10,864 nucleotides of DNA, from assembly GCA_018817865.1 (NCBI GenBank), contig JAHITG010000366.1, forward strand, positions 1 through 10,864, written 5' to 3'. Both the position numbers and the translations under genes were made by a program. The notes beneath the pieces were generated by a model. It searched no databases. It was not told where the DNA came from and was given only the letters and a program-made list of their open reading frames with translations. This stretch comes from Spirochaetota bacterium (GTDB lineage Bacteria; Spirochaetota; JAHITG01). Shown piece after piece: positions 1-8,600 of this stretch; position 1 is the first letter of the stretch; every line of letters starts with the position of its first letter.

Positions 1-129
1 GTGAATTACAAAGATAAAGATGTGAAAGAGATCAACCAGTTCATCATGTCCGAGGTGGAGCGGTTCAAGGGAGAAGGTGTTCCTCAAGGAGATGATATTA
101 CGATTTTAACATTGAAGAAGACTGAGTAA
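1..129 (+). CDS. 3' end of a tandem-array kinase/ATPase/GAF/PP2C protein (partial)
   Basis: Only the last 42 residues and the TAA stop of a paralogue of genes A and B are present; the start lies outside the window. The frame ends in GVPQGDDITILTLKKTE, the same C-terminus as both complete genes. It contains the final GDD motif, whose aspartate completes the metal site of SpoIIE/RsbU-type PP2C phosphatases. The first 98 bases are identical to 5311-5408 in gene A, and the first 44 are also identical in gene B. The missing part is presumed to have the same multidomain layout, which is inference. The stop codon forms the first three bases of a perfect 20-bp inverted repeat that closes the spacer element downstream. 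Confidence 0.93.
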   Translation: MNYKDKDVKEINQFIMSEVERFKGEGVPQGDDITILTLKKTE

Positions 130-265
130 TATTGATCAGATGTTTTTTATTTCCTCATTCTCGAATCGCATCCATGCGATTCTCCGAGGCTGAAATCTAT
201 TTCCCAATCCATAGGGAAATAACGATTTCAGAATCCGGAAATTTCAAAACATCTGATCAATATTA
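127..265. repeat. Structured intergenic element, copy 1 (three-way junction)
   Basis: The closing stem is a perfect 20-bp inverted repeat: 127-146 (taatattgatcagatgtttt) pairs with 246-265, followed by an internal loop and a second helix 149-154/237-242. Inside are two hairpins. Hairpin 1 pairs ctc 160-162 with gag 186-188 and gaatcgca 163-170 with tgcgattc 175-182, with a 4-base loop and a 3-base bulge tcc at 183-185. Hairpin 2 pairs ctgaaatc 190-197 with gatttcag 224-231 and tatttccc 198-205 with gggaaata 214-221, with a 2-base bulge ac at 222-223. Junction strands are tcatt (155-159), g (189) and aatcc (232-236). The same architecture recurs in the next spacer. Seven T residues at 268-274 follow the stem, so it could also end transcription in the + direction. 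I cannot assign it to a known RNA or repeat family. Confidence 0.82.
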
Positions 266-298
266 TATTTTTTTAATAACTATAAAAAATTATTGATC

Positions 299-304
299 GG
301 AGAG
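299..304 (+). promoter_or_regulatory. Ribosome binding site of gene A
   Basis: GGAGAG lies 8 bases before the ATG at 313. The leader from GAG through TAAAATAT to ATGGCA is shared with gene B, which supports this start in both genes. An in-frame TAA at 283-285 rules out a longer N-terminus. Confidence 0.75.
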
Positions 305-312
305 TAAAATAT

Positions 313-3300
313 ATGGCAATTCAATTTAAAAAGAATGAACTCATTCAGGAAAAGTACAGGATCATTGAGAAACTCGGCGAAGGCGGGATGAGCGTTGTTT
401 ATGGTGCGGAAGATACAAAGAAGAAAAACAAGGTAGCCATCAAATTCCTGAAGCCCGGGATCACATCATCTTATGTGGAAGATGTAATACGATTCAAAAA
501 AGAGGTGGACCTTGTTTCCAAGTTCGACCATCCCGGTGTTATCAAATTCTATGAAACAGGAGAGTATAACAATACACCCTACCTTGTAACGGAACTGACA
601 AGAGGGGACAGCCTGTCCGCCTTTCTTCAAAAGTATAAATTCAGTATAGACGAGTCTATAGAAATAATCAGTCAGCTGGTGGAAGCATTGAGTTATGTGC
701 ATGGAAAAGGCGTAGTGCATAGGGATATCAAGCCGGGCAATATCATTATTGATAAAGAGAAGAGCAAGTATAAAGTAAAGCTTCTTGATTTTGGTCTCTC
801 TCTGATGATGGAACTTAGTAAGATCAAGGGAGAAGAAGATGTGGTCGGAACTTTCGGGTATATGTCGCCGGAAGCAACCGGAATTGTTAAAAAGACTATT
901 GATGAGAGGAGTGACCTCTATTCATTAGGCATTGTCTTTTATAATTTACTTACAGGGGAGATCCCGTTCAAGGCAAAAGACACAGGAGCGTTGCTTCACC
1001 AGCAGGTTGCTGTAGAACCAGAATCACCGAGTAAAGTAAAATCAACCATACCAAAGATACTTGAGGAGATAGTACTTAAGTTATTATATAAAGATCCTGA
1101 ACTGCGATATCAGGGAGCTAGAGGCCTGTTATATGATATTCAGAGATATAAAAAAGGGGAGAAAGAATTTATTATCGGGGAGCAGGACCAGAAAGTAAAG
1201 TTGACTTATCAAACCAGATTAGTGGGCCGGGAGGAAGAATTAGCCAGGATAAGACGCTTATTTGATAATGCAAAGGAAAGTGAGGGAAGTATTTGTCTCA
1301 TCGGAGGAGAACCCGGTGTAGGAAAGACACGGCTTGTTGAAGCTATTCAGGAATATGCCTATGAACAAGGATATGAAGAGGGAGGACTGTTTATCCGGGG
1401 AAGATGTCTCAACCAGGAAAATAAGATCCCATATCAGCCATTTCGTGATGCATTGAATGAATATGTAAAAAAGATAGAGAGATTGGATCCCAAAGGTAAA
1501 GAAAAGGAAAAAAAACGGTTACAAAAAGTCGTTGGAGAACTGGGGGATATAATCATTCGATTAAATCCTAACATGAGTGAAATCCTGGGAGAAGTTCCTG
1601 ATCTTGTTTCGTTGGAACCGGAGAAAGAGAATCAAAGATTTTTAATGGCTGCTTCTGATTTTTTTTGTAATTTGGTAGATAAGGATCAACTCTGTATGGT
1701 ATTTTTAGATGATCTGCAATGGGCTGATGAAGGAAGCTTAAGTTTGTTAAAGGAAATATGCAGCAAGATAAATAATTATAATTTAATAATTCTGGGTACA
1801 TATAGAGATACAGAAGTAGGGAAAGAGCATACCTTGTTTAAGATCAGGGAGGAGTCACAGCGGAATAATTATGCAATTGAAGATATAAAGGTAGTACAAC
1901 TCAATCATGAAAAATTGAACCGGATGGTGGCGGGATTATTAGGTGAACAGGAACAGAAAGCCCGTAAATTATCGGAATATATACTTGAGAAATCAAACGG
2001 TAATCCGTTTTTTGCCATCACGCTTCTCCGGGAGTTGGTTGAGCAGAAAGCAGTTATATGGGAAGACGGATCATGGAAAGAGGACTGGGATAAAATTACT
2101 TCCATGAAAATTCCGGTCAATATAATTGATATGGTCCTTTTAAAAATTACGGATATTTCAGATGATCTGGATCATTTATTAAGGCTGGGGTCCATCATCG
2201 GAAAAGAGTTTGAAATGGAATTATTATATGATCTCTTGAAGAAAAAGAATGAGGATATTGTCAACCTGGTCGATGAAGCCATTGAACGGCAGTTACTTGA
2301 GCATTCTATTTTAAAGAAGGGAAAAGTGATATTCATTCATGACCGTATTAAAGAAGCTTTCTTTGCAAGAATGTCCTTGAGTGAGAAAAAGGCTAATCAT
2401 TTAATGGTTGCCAAAGCTTTTGAGTTTAAGTATAAAGGACGGGAAGAGGAGATCATATTTGATCTGGCTCATCATTATATAGAAGGGAATGATAAAGATA
2501 AAGGACTGGAATATGGGATCAGGGCAGGGAAGAAAGCTAAAGATAATTATGCGAATAAAGAAGCTGTAAAATATTTAAAATATGCAAGAAAAATATTAAT
2601 GGAACGGAAAGAAAGATCGGAAAGGTATATAGAGGTGCTGGAGAATCTGGGGGAAGTCTTGAGGCTGGACGGGATCTATGATGAAGCCATGGAGTATTTT
2701 AAAGAAGTTGTCACTTATATTAAGGATGACCTCCACAAAGCAAAGATCTATCGAAGAATAGGTGATTCATTATTTGGCATGGGGAAAGGTGAAAAAGCAA
2801 TAGAAGTAATGGAAAGAACACTTAAATTATTGAACTTTAAACCCACACCCAATACACAAATAGGAGTGTTAATAAATTTTATTTTGGAGTTTGTAAAACA
2901 AAAGACACACCGGATGTTCCCCGCTATCTTTGTAAATGAAAAATATAAAGATGATGAAAAACGAAAAATTGCAGCACAAATATATTTAAAACTCGGTTAT
3001 TGTTACTATTTTTTTGATATGTTAAAAAGCGGATTGACTATGTTTAAATCATTAAATATGGTTGATAAAATGGCAAATACCATGGAATATTGCTATGCCC
3101 ATAGTTCCACCGGTGCACTATGGGCTGCTCTTGCAGATTTTAAAGTCGGTGAGAAGAGCATTAAGGATGGATTACATACTGCATTGAGAATAAAAAATAA
3201 GCTGATGGAAGGGTTTGCTAATGTCTATCTGAGTTATTTATATTATGCTGCAGGTCGGTATGACGAATCGATCAAAAGCGGAAAAAGGTCGGCTGAACTG

Positions 3301-5439
3301 CTCCTCCCTCTTGGCGAAATGTGGGATTTGACTGTGGGAATCAGTTTTATCTGGTTTTCATACAGGGCAAAAGGTGATGTTGTAAATATGAAGAAAATAA
3401 GTGATATACTTCTTCCTCTGACTCAGAAGGTAAGCGACACACGGACGCTCGGATGGGCTTTATATGGTTTGGGTGTCGATCTGGCCATATTGCATGGAGT
3501 TGATAAGGAAGTTATTGATATGCTTCATAGAGCCCTTAAATATCAGATCGAAGCAAAAGAAGCTCCGCATATTGTTATGGTGTATTCCGCCCTGGCTTTT
3601 GTTCTTAGAATGAAAAATAATTTTAAAGAAGCGATTAAGAACGGTGAAAAGGGTTCAGAGATGTTTCTTCACACATCGGCAAAAGGGATGTGGGCTGCTG
3701 ATATTTTTGGTTATACGGCAGATGCTTATCTCTCCAGAATTGAAGAAGAAGAGTATTCTTCAAAACAGAAAGTGAAGGACCTTAAAAGAACCGGGTTCCT
3801 CTGTAAACAGGCCATAAATTGGGGAAAAAAATATCCTCCTTTTTATGGATTGGGATTAAGGGTTATGGGGAAGCTTTTTTGGCTCAAGAATAAAAAAAAT
3901 AAGGCAGTTCAATACTTTAAAAGGGGAATAAAATATACTTCGAATCATCAAAATAAATATGAGCTGGCCTTAACCTGTTATGAGTTTGGGAAATATCTTT
4001 TTAAAAATGGGCTCAATTTGTATTACAACAAAGAGAAAGGGAAAGAGTATCTGACCAGGGCAAAAGATCTCTTTCAGGAGATGAGTGCGATCCCTGATCT
4101 GCAAAAGACTTTAGATCTATTGGGTGAAGAAGCAAAAGATAAGGCAGGAGATGACACTACGGTCACCCAGCAGGACAGGCTCCAGCTGGAGAGGCGGATG
4201 ACAACTGTTTTAAATACGAGCCGGTACCTCTCATCAATACTGGACCTTGATGAACTTCTCGAGAAGATCATGGACAGGACCATTGAGCTGGTCGGGGCTG
4301 AGAGAGGACTGCTGCTTCTTTATCCTGATAAAGATGAAGGCAAACCCATGGAGCTGGAGACCAAAGTTCTTCGGGGAGTGAAGAGTGATGAGTCTTCGAC
4401 CTTCAAGATGAGCAAGAGTATATTAAAGCAGGTAGTGGATAAACGACAACCATTGATAATCGACGATGCCTCGACCAATGCAGACCTGAAGACACAGGCT
4501 TCTATTGTGGGCAAGGGATTTAAATCCGTGCTCTGCGCACCGATCGTGACCAAGAATGAACTGCTCGGTGTGATCTATCTTGATAACCATCTGGTGAGCG
4601 GTCTTTTTCAAGAAGAAGATCTGCGTATACTGGAGCTGATCAGCTCCCAGGCCGGTGTCTCCATCGAGAATGCACGATTGTATAAGAAGTCGATCATCAA
4701 GGAGAGGATCGAGCAGGACATGGAGATCGCCGGGACTATCCAGAAGCTTTTTTTACCTAAATTCATTGAAGTGATAAAGAAGGTGTCGATCGATGCCTAC
4801 TATTCTCCTGCCGAGTTCATCGGGGGAGACTACTATGATGTGGTGAAGATAGACAAAGACCGTTATGCAATAATTCTTGTAGATATCTCAGGACACGGTT
4901 CATCTGCCGCTATTGTCATGTCTGTAATTTCATTTATTGTCCACTCGGTAGCGGAGAAGGTTAAGAATAGTGCAGAGCTGACAGCGATCCTGAACAGACG
5001 ACTGGCAGAACGACTGCAGGCAGAGAAGTATGCCACGGGGATCGTGATGATCTATAACACGAAGAAAGAGATCATGGAGTACACCAATGCGGGCCATTCG
5101 GATGTCATAGTATACAAGAAGAAGAAGGACAAGATAGAAGAGTATCACAGGGGAGGGACCCCGATCGGAGTGGTGGAAGAGGCACAGTATGAGAAAGAAG
5201 AGTTCAAGTTCGAGAAGGGGGACATCATCCTTCTCGAGACGGACGGGATCTATGAGACGATGAACGAGAAGAGACAGCAGTTCGGGCTGGAGAGGGTGAA
5301 GAAGCTTTTAGTGAATTACAAAGATAAAGATGTGAAAGAGATCAACCAGTTCATCATGTCCGAGGTGGAGCGGTTCAAGGGAGAAGGTGTTCCTCAAGGA
5401 GATGATATCACGATCTTGACATTGAAGAAGACAGAATAA
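313..5439 (+). CDS. Gene A: Ser/Thr protein kinase - STAND-like ATPase - TPR - GAF - PP2C (SpoIIE-type) phosphatase
   Basis: A 1708-residue, apparently cytoplasmic signalling protein; I see no signal peptide or clear membrane segment. Domains in order: a Hanks-type kinase (about 15-275) with glycine loop GEGGMSVVY 22-30, VAIK lysine K44, probable helix-C E64, HRDIKPGN 136-143 (catalytic D138), DFG 159-161 and SPE 185-187, so it should be active. Then a predicted ATPase from TRLVGRE 301-307, with Walker A GEPGVGKT 332-339, Walker B VFLDDLQWAD 463-472, TYRD 496-499 and GNPFF 563-567. Helical TPR-like repeats run from about 716 to 1275. A GAF domain (about 1310-1455) leads through a helix (ERIEQDMEIAGTIQ) into a PP2C/SpoIIE phosphatase (about 1480-1708) with D1506 (GGDYYD), D1524 (VDISGHG), D1644 (TDGIYE) and D1697 (GDD). 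The layout resembles COG3899 kinase/ATPase/histidine-kinase fusions, but with a phosphatase in place of the histidine kinase. The GAF ligand and the phosphatase target are unknown; an RsbU-like role on a STAS-type anti-sigma antagonist is only a guess. Confidence 0.95.
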   Translation: MAIQFKKNELIQEKYRIIEKLGEGGMSVVYGAEDTKKKNKVAIKFLKPGITSSYVEDVIRFKKEVDLVSKFDHPGVIKFYETGEYNNTPYLVTELTRGDSLSAFLQKYKFSIDESIEIISQLVEALSYVHGKGVVHRDIKPGNIIIDKEKSKYKVKLLDFGLSLMMELSKIKGEEDVVGTFGYMSPEATGIVKKTIDERSDLYSLGIVFYNLLTGEIPFKAKDTGALLHQQVAVEPESPSKVKSTIPKILEEIVLKLLYKDPELRYQGARGLLYDIQRYKKGEKEFIIGEQDQKVKLTYQTRLVGREEELARIRRLFDNAKESEGSICLIGGEPGVGKTRLVEAIQEYAYEQGYEEGGLFIRGRCLNQENKIPYQPFRDALNEYVKKIERLDPKGKEKEKKRLQKVVGELGDIIIRLNPNMSEILGEVPDLVSLEPEKENQRFLMAASDFFCNLVDKDQLCMVFLDDLQWADEGSLSLLKEICSKINNYNLIILGTYRDTEVGKEHTLFKIREESQRNNYAIEDIKVVQLNHEKLNRMVAGLLGEQEQKARKLSEYILEKSNGNPFFAITLLRELVEQKAVIWEDGSWKEDWDKITSMKIPVNIIDMVLLKITDISDDLDHLLRLGSIIGKEFEMELLYDLLKKKNEDIVNLVDEAIERQLLEHSILKKGKVIFIHDRIKEAFFARMSLSEKKANHLMVAKAFEFKYKGREEEIIFDLAHHYIEGNDKDKGLEYGIRAGKKAKDNYANKEAVKYLKYARKILMERKERSERYIEVLENLGEVLRLDGIYDEAMEYFKEVVTYIKDDLHKAKIYRRIGDSLFGMGKGEKAIEVMERTLKLLNFKPTPNTQIGVLINFILEFVKQKTHRMFPAIFVNEKYKDDEKRKIAAQIYLKLGYCYYFFDMLKSGLTMFKSLNMVDKMANTMEYCYAHSSTGALWAALADFKVGEKSIKDGLHTALRIKNKLMEGFANVYLSYLYYAAGRYDESIKSGKRSAELLLPLGEMWDLTVGISFIWFSYRAKGDVVNMKKISDILLPLTQKVSDTRTLGWALYGLGVDLAILHGVDKEVIDMLHRALKYQIEAKEAPHIVMVYSALAFVLRMKNNFKEAIKNGEKGSEMFLHTSAKGMWAADIFGYTADAYLSRIEEEEYSSKQKVKDLKRTGFLCKQAINWGKKYPPFYGLGLRVMGKLFWLKNKKNKAVQYFKRGIKYTSNHQNKYELALTCYEFGKYLFKNGLNLYYNKEKGKEYLTRAKDLFQEMSAIPDLQKTLDLLGEEAKDKAGDDTTVTQQDRLQLERRMTTVLNTSRYLSSILDLDELLEKIMDRTIELVGAERGLLLLYPDKDEGKPMELETKVLRGVKSDESSTFKMSKSILKQVVDKRQPLIIDDASTNADLKTQASIVGKGFKSVLCAPIVTKNELLGVIYLDNHLVSGLFQEEDLRILELISSQAGVSIENARLYKKSIIKERIEQDMEIAGTIQKLFLPKFIEVIKKVSIDAYYSPAEFIGGDYYDVVKIDKDRYAIILVDISGHGSSAAIVMSVISFIVHSVAEKVKNSAELTAILNRRLAERLQAEKYATGIVMIYNTKKEIMEYTNAGHSDVIVYKKKKDKIEEYHRGGTPIGVVEEAQYEKEEFKFEKGDIILLETDGIYETMNEKRQQFGLERVKKLLVNYKDKDVKEINQFIMSEVERFKGEGVPQGDDITILTLKKTE
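4765..4842 (+). repeat. 78-base block identical between genes A and B (copy in A)
   Basis: Identical base for base to 10054-10131. It encodes IEVIKKVSIDAYYSPAEF and the first metal motif GGDYYDV. Sequence on both sides has many synonymous differences, so the identity exceeds what protein constraint alone needs and suggests recent gene conversion or unequal crossing-over. Confidence 0.8.
5311..5408 (+). repeat. 98-base direct repeat of the upstream gene's 3' end
   Basis: Identical to positions 1-98. The unit length from one copy to the next is 5310 bases. The third copy at 10600-10697 is identical for its first 44 bases and then has scattered changes, so the two upstream genes are closer to each other here than either is to gene B. 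Confidence 0.88.
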
Positions 5440-5569
5440 AAAACATACATTTTGTTTTTCTCATTCTCGCATCCCATTTATGGGATGCTCCGAGGACCAC
5501 CTCTATTTCCCCCTCCGTGGGGAAATAACGAGGCGGTAATCCGGAAAATCAAAATGCATGTTTTTTATT
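5435..5569. repeat. Structured intergenic element, copy 2 (three-way junction)
   Basis: Same architecture as copy 1 with different stem sequences. The closing stem pairs 5435-5446 with 5558-5569, 5448-5454 with 5550-5556 and 5456-5460 with 5544-5548, with only two single mismatches. Hairpin 1: ctc 5466-5468/gag 5492-5494 and gcatccca 5469-5476/tgggatgc 5481-5488, loop ttta, bulge tcc 5489-5491. Hairpin 2: accacctc 5496-5503/gaggcggt 5530-5537 (one mismatch) and tatttcccc 5504-5512/ggggaaata 5519-5527, bulge ac 5528-5529. The junction strand aatcc recurs at 5538-5542. The bulges and junction bases match copy 1, whereas hairpin 1, the lower half of hairpin 2 and the closing stem have changed on both strands together. 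The left arm includes the stop codon of gene A. Confidence 0.82.
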
Positions 5570-5598
5570 TTGGAAGGAAGATAAAACAATGATAAGGC

Positions 5599-5602
5599 GG
5601 AG
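5599..5602 (+). promoter_or_regulatory. Ribosome binding site of gene B
   Basis: GGAG sits 8 bases before the ATG at 5611, and the following TAAAATAT is the same as in the leader of gene A. The site lies outside the structured element, whose right arm ends at 5569. Confidence 0.75.
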
Positions 5603-5610
5603 TAAAATAT

Positions 5611-8600
5611 ATGGCATTACAATTCAAGAAGAATGAAGTAATCCAGGAAAAGTACAGGATAATTGAGAAACTCGGCGAAGGCGGGATGAGTGTTGTTTAT
5701 AAAGCAGGGGATATCGGGAAGAAGAACAAAGTTGCTATTAAATTCCTAAAGCCGGGTATTACTTCCTCCTATATTGAGGATGTGATACGATTTAAAAAAG
5801 AGGTGGAGTTGGTCAGCAAACTGGACCATGCTAATATAGTAAAATGCCATGGAGCCGGAGAATATAAAACAGTCCCTTTCATTATTACAGAGATTATTCA
5901 GGGGAGCAGTCTTGCACAGTTTATTAGAGCAAATAAAAAATTAAGCATAAAAGAGGTCATTGATATACTAAAACAGTTACTGGAAGCATTAAGCTATGTC
6001 CATTCAAAAGGGGTCGTTCACAGGGATATCAAGCCCGGGAACATAATGATCCAGAAGTCAGGAAAAACATACAGTGTTAAGCTTCTTGACTTTGGTTTGT
6101 CCCAGATCATGGAGCTGGGCCAGATCAAAGGGGAGGAGGAGATCATAGGAACATTTGGATACATGTCTCCCGAAGCAACTGGTATTGTAAAAAAACCTAT
6201 TGATGAGCGGAGTGATTTATATTCTCTTGGTTTAGTCCTGTACAATCTGTTAACAGGAGATCTTCCCTTTAAAGCAAAACATATGAATACAATCCTTCAT
6301 CAACAGGTAGCCAAAGAACCTCCGAAATTAAGAAAGATCCAGTCTGATATACCAGCCATTCTGGAAGAGATCGTTCTCAAATTACTGTTTAAAGAACCTG
6401 AATTAAGGTATCAGAGCGCTACAGGTTTATTATTTGATATACAGAGATATGAAAAGGGTGAGAAAGAGTTTATCATTGGCGAAAAGGACCAGAAGGTAAA
6501 ATTGACCTATCAGACCAGGCTTGTGGGTAGGGAGCAGGAGATAGAGAAGATCAAGTCCCTTTTTAACCGCGCCAGAAACGGCGAAGGAAATATCTGTCTT
6601 ATCAGCGGGGAAGCCGGCGTTGGAAAGACCAGGCTGGTGGAATCTTTACAGGAATATGCATACGAATTGGGATATGAGGAAGGCGGGCTCTTTATTCGCG
6701 GAAGATGCCTGAATCAGGAAAACAAGATGCCGTATCAGCCGTTCCGTGATTCTTTGAATGAGTATATTAATAAAGCAGAACGGATGGAGGTAAAGGAGAA
6801 GGATAAAGAGAAGAAACGGCTGAAAAAAGTATTAGGTCAGCTGGGAGAGATCATCATTCGTTTAAATCCCAATACAGAACAGTTCTTGGGAGATATGCCG
6901 GACCTGGTAGCCCTTGATCCGGAGAGAGAGAATCAGAGATTTCTAATGGTCTCATCCAGGTTTTTCTGCAATTTAGGGATGCAGGATAATATCTGTATTT
7001 TGTTCCTGGATGATCTGCAGTGGGCGGATGAAGGCAGTCTGCGGCTTTTGGAAGAATTAGAACATAGTATAAGGAAGAGTAATTTATTGATATTGGGCAC
7101 ATACCGCGATAATGAGGTGGGGAAAGATCACAGCTTGAGTAATCTGATCAAGCGATCTAGAGAGTCAGATTCCTCTGTTGAGCAGATAAAACTGGAAAGC
7201 TTTTCTCAGGAGAGGCTGACAAAAATGGTAGCCGGGATACTGGGTGAAAGAGAAGAGAAAGCCGGTGACATTGCGAAGTATGTCCTGGAAAAATCCGGCG
7301 GGAACCCGTTCTTTGCTATCAACATTATCAGACAGCTTGTGGAAGAGAAAGGGTTGACCTGGAAGCAGGGTTTCTGGGAACCGGACTGGGACAGGATAAA
7401 GAAGATCCCGATCTCCGGTAATATCCTTGACATCATACTGAGACGAATTGGAGAACTGACCAAACAGCAGAGCGAGATCCTCTATTTAAGTTCTGCAATA
7501 GGCAGGGAATTTGAGATCAATCTGCTTTATCCGCTGGTTGATCTGAAAAAGGAAGAGGTTGTAAAGATCGTTGATGAAGCGATTAATATGCAGTTGATCC
7601 AGGAAGGAGCTGAAAAGGGAAAGAAGATCTTTGTGCATGACAAGATACGGGATGCTTTTTATGAGAAAGTCGGAAAGAAGAAGAGGAGGGAACTGCATCT
7701 GAAGATCGCCCGGACACTGGAGGATATGAACAGGAAGAATGTGGATAATGTGATCTTTGACCTGGCCCACCATTTTACTGAAGCAGGTGATAAGGATAAA
7801 AGCCTCGAGTATGTTCTGCCTGCTGCTTATAAAGCCAAGCAGAATTATGGAAACGAAGAAGCAATCAGGTATTTTTTAATAGGAATAGACCTCCTGATCA
7901 GGAAGGGAAGGGAGTCTGACAAGGAGTGCATACGGGCAAAGGAAAGCCTGACGGAAGTTTATCTGACTATCGGCAGAAATGATGAAGCTATCGCAATGTG
8001 TGAGAAACTGCTGCCACTCAAGAAAATGGCGATTGAAAAAGCCCGTATCATCCGGAAGATGGGAATGGCTTACTTTAAAAAGGGCCATTGGGAAGATTGT
8101 GAGAACACAATGGCAGATGGACTGAGGCTGATCGGAATAAAAATAGCCAGAACTAAGGGAGAAATTGTCTTTTCAATTTTAAAAGAGCTGTTTGTCCATA
8201 TCCTTCATAATGTATTTCCCCGTCTCTTTGCTCATCGTAAAGGCAAATTCGTAAGGGAAGAGGATAAAGAGATCATCTGGTTTTACATCACATTGAACTG
8301 GAGATATATACTGAGTGATATCTCAAAGTTTATCTGCAATATTCTTAAAATGCTTAATATTGCTGACTCAAAGATCGGAAAATCAAACGAACTGGCCATC
8401 TCTTTAGGAGCTTATGCTTCCTTATGTATGGCAATTCCTCTATTTAAACGTGCAATAAAATATCACGAAAAGACCATTAAGCTGAAAAAGGAATTAAAGG
8501 ATGAATGGAGTCTGGCCCAGTCACTTCAATTTACAGGATATTGCTACAGCTGGAAAGCGGATTACCCCAGGGCTATTGAGTATTATTCCGAATCCAGGGA

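Noticed and set aside
127..265. Spacer as an insertion sequence, integron attC site or hammerhead ribozyme
   Set aside because: There is no transposase frame, no clear target-site duplication, no attC core pair, and the hammerhead core CUGANGA...GAAA is absent from the junction.
246..274. Ordinary rho-independent terminator formed by the stem and T7 run
   Set aside because: The right arm followed by seven Ts is suggestive, but the stem is AT-rich, encloses two conserved hairpins and about 100 bases, and copy 2 has its T-run inside the stem. I kept it as an alternative reading of the element, not as a separate call.
281..286. TATAAA as a possible -10 box upstream of gene A
   Set aside because: No convincing -35 sequence lies 16-18 bases upstream and the region is simply AT-rich; gene B has no equivalent at the same place.
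466..720. Reverse-strand open frame of 84 codons, and similar ones at 1568-1801, 1905-2120, 4320-4553, 6018-6245, 7206-7463 and 7486-7773
   Set aside because: All lie wholly within genes A or B, show no recognisable domain and have compositions expected of antisense shadows of a conserved coding strand.
2855..2925. Possible membrane segment in the gene A core (hydrophobic stretch near IGVLINFILEFV)
   Set aside because: The stretch is short, is followed by charged residues and matches an amphipathic helix at the same place in gene B, within a helical-repeat region of a soluble protein family.
5440..5610. CRISPR-like repeat or tRNA in the spacer
   Set aside because: There is one structured unit per spacer, no repeat-spacer periodicity and no tRNA arm pattern.
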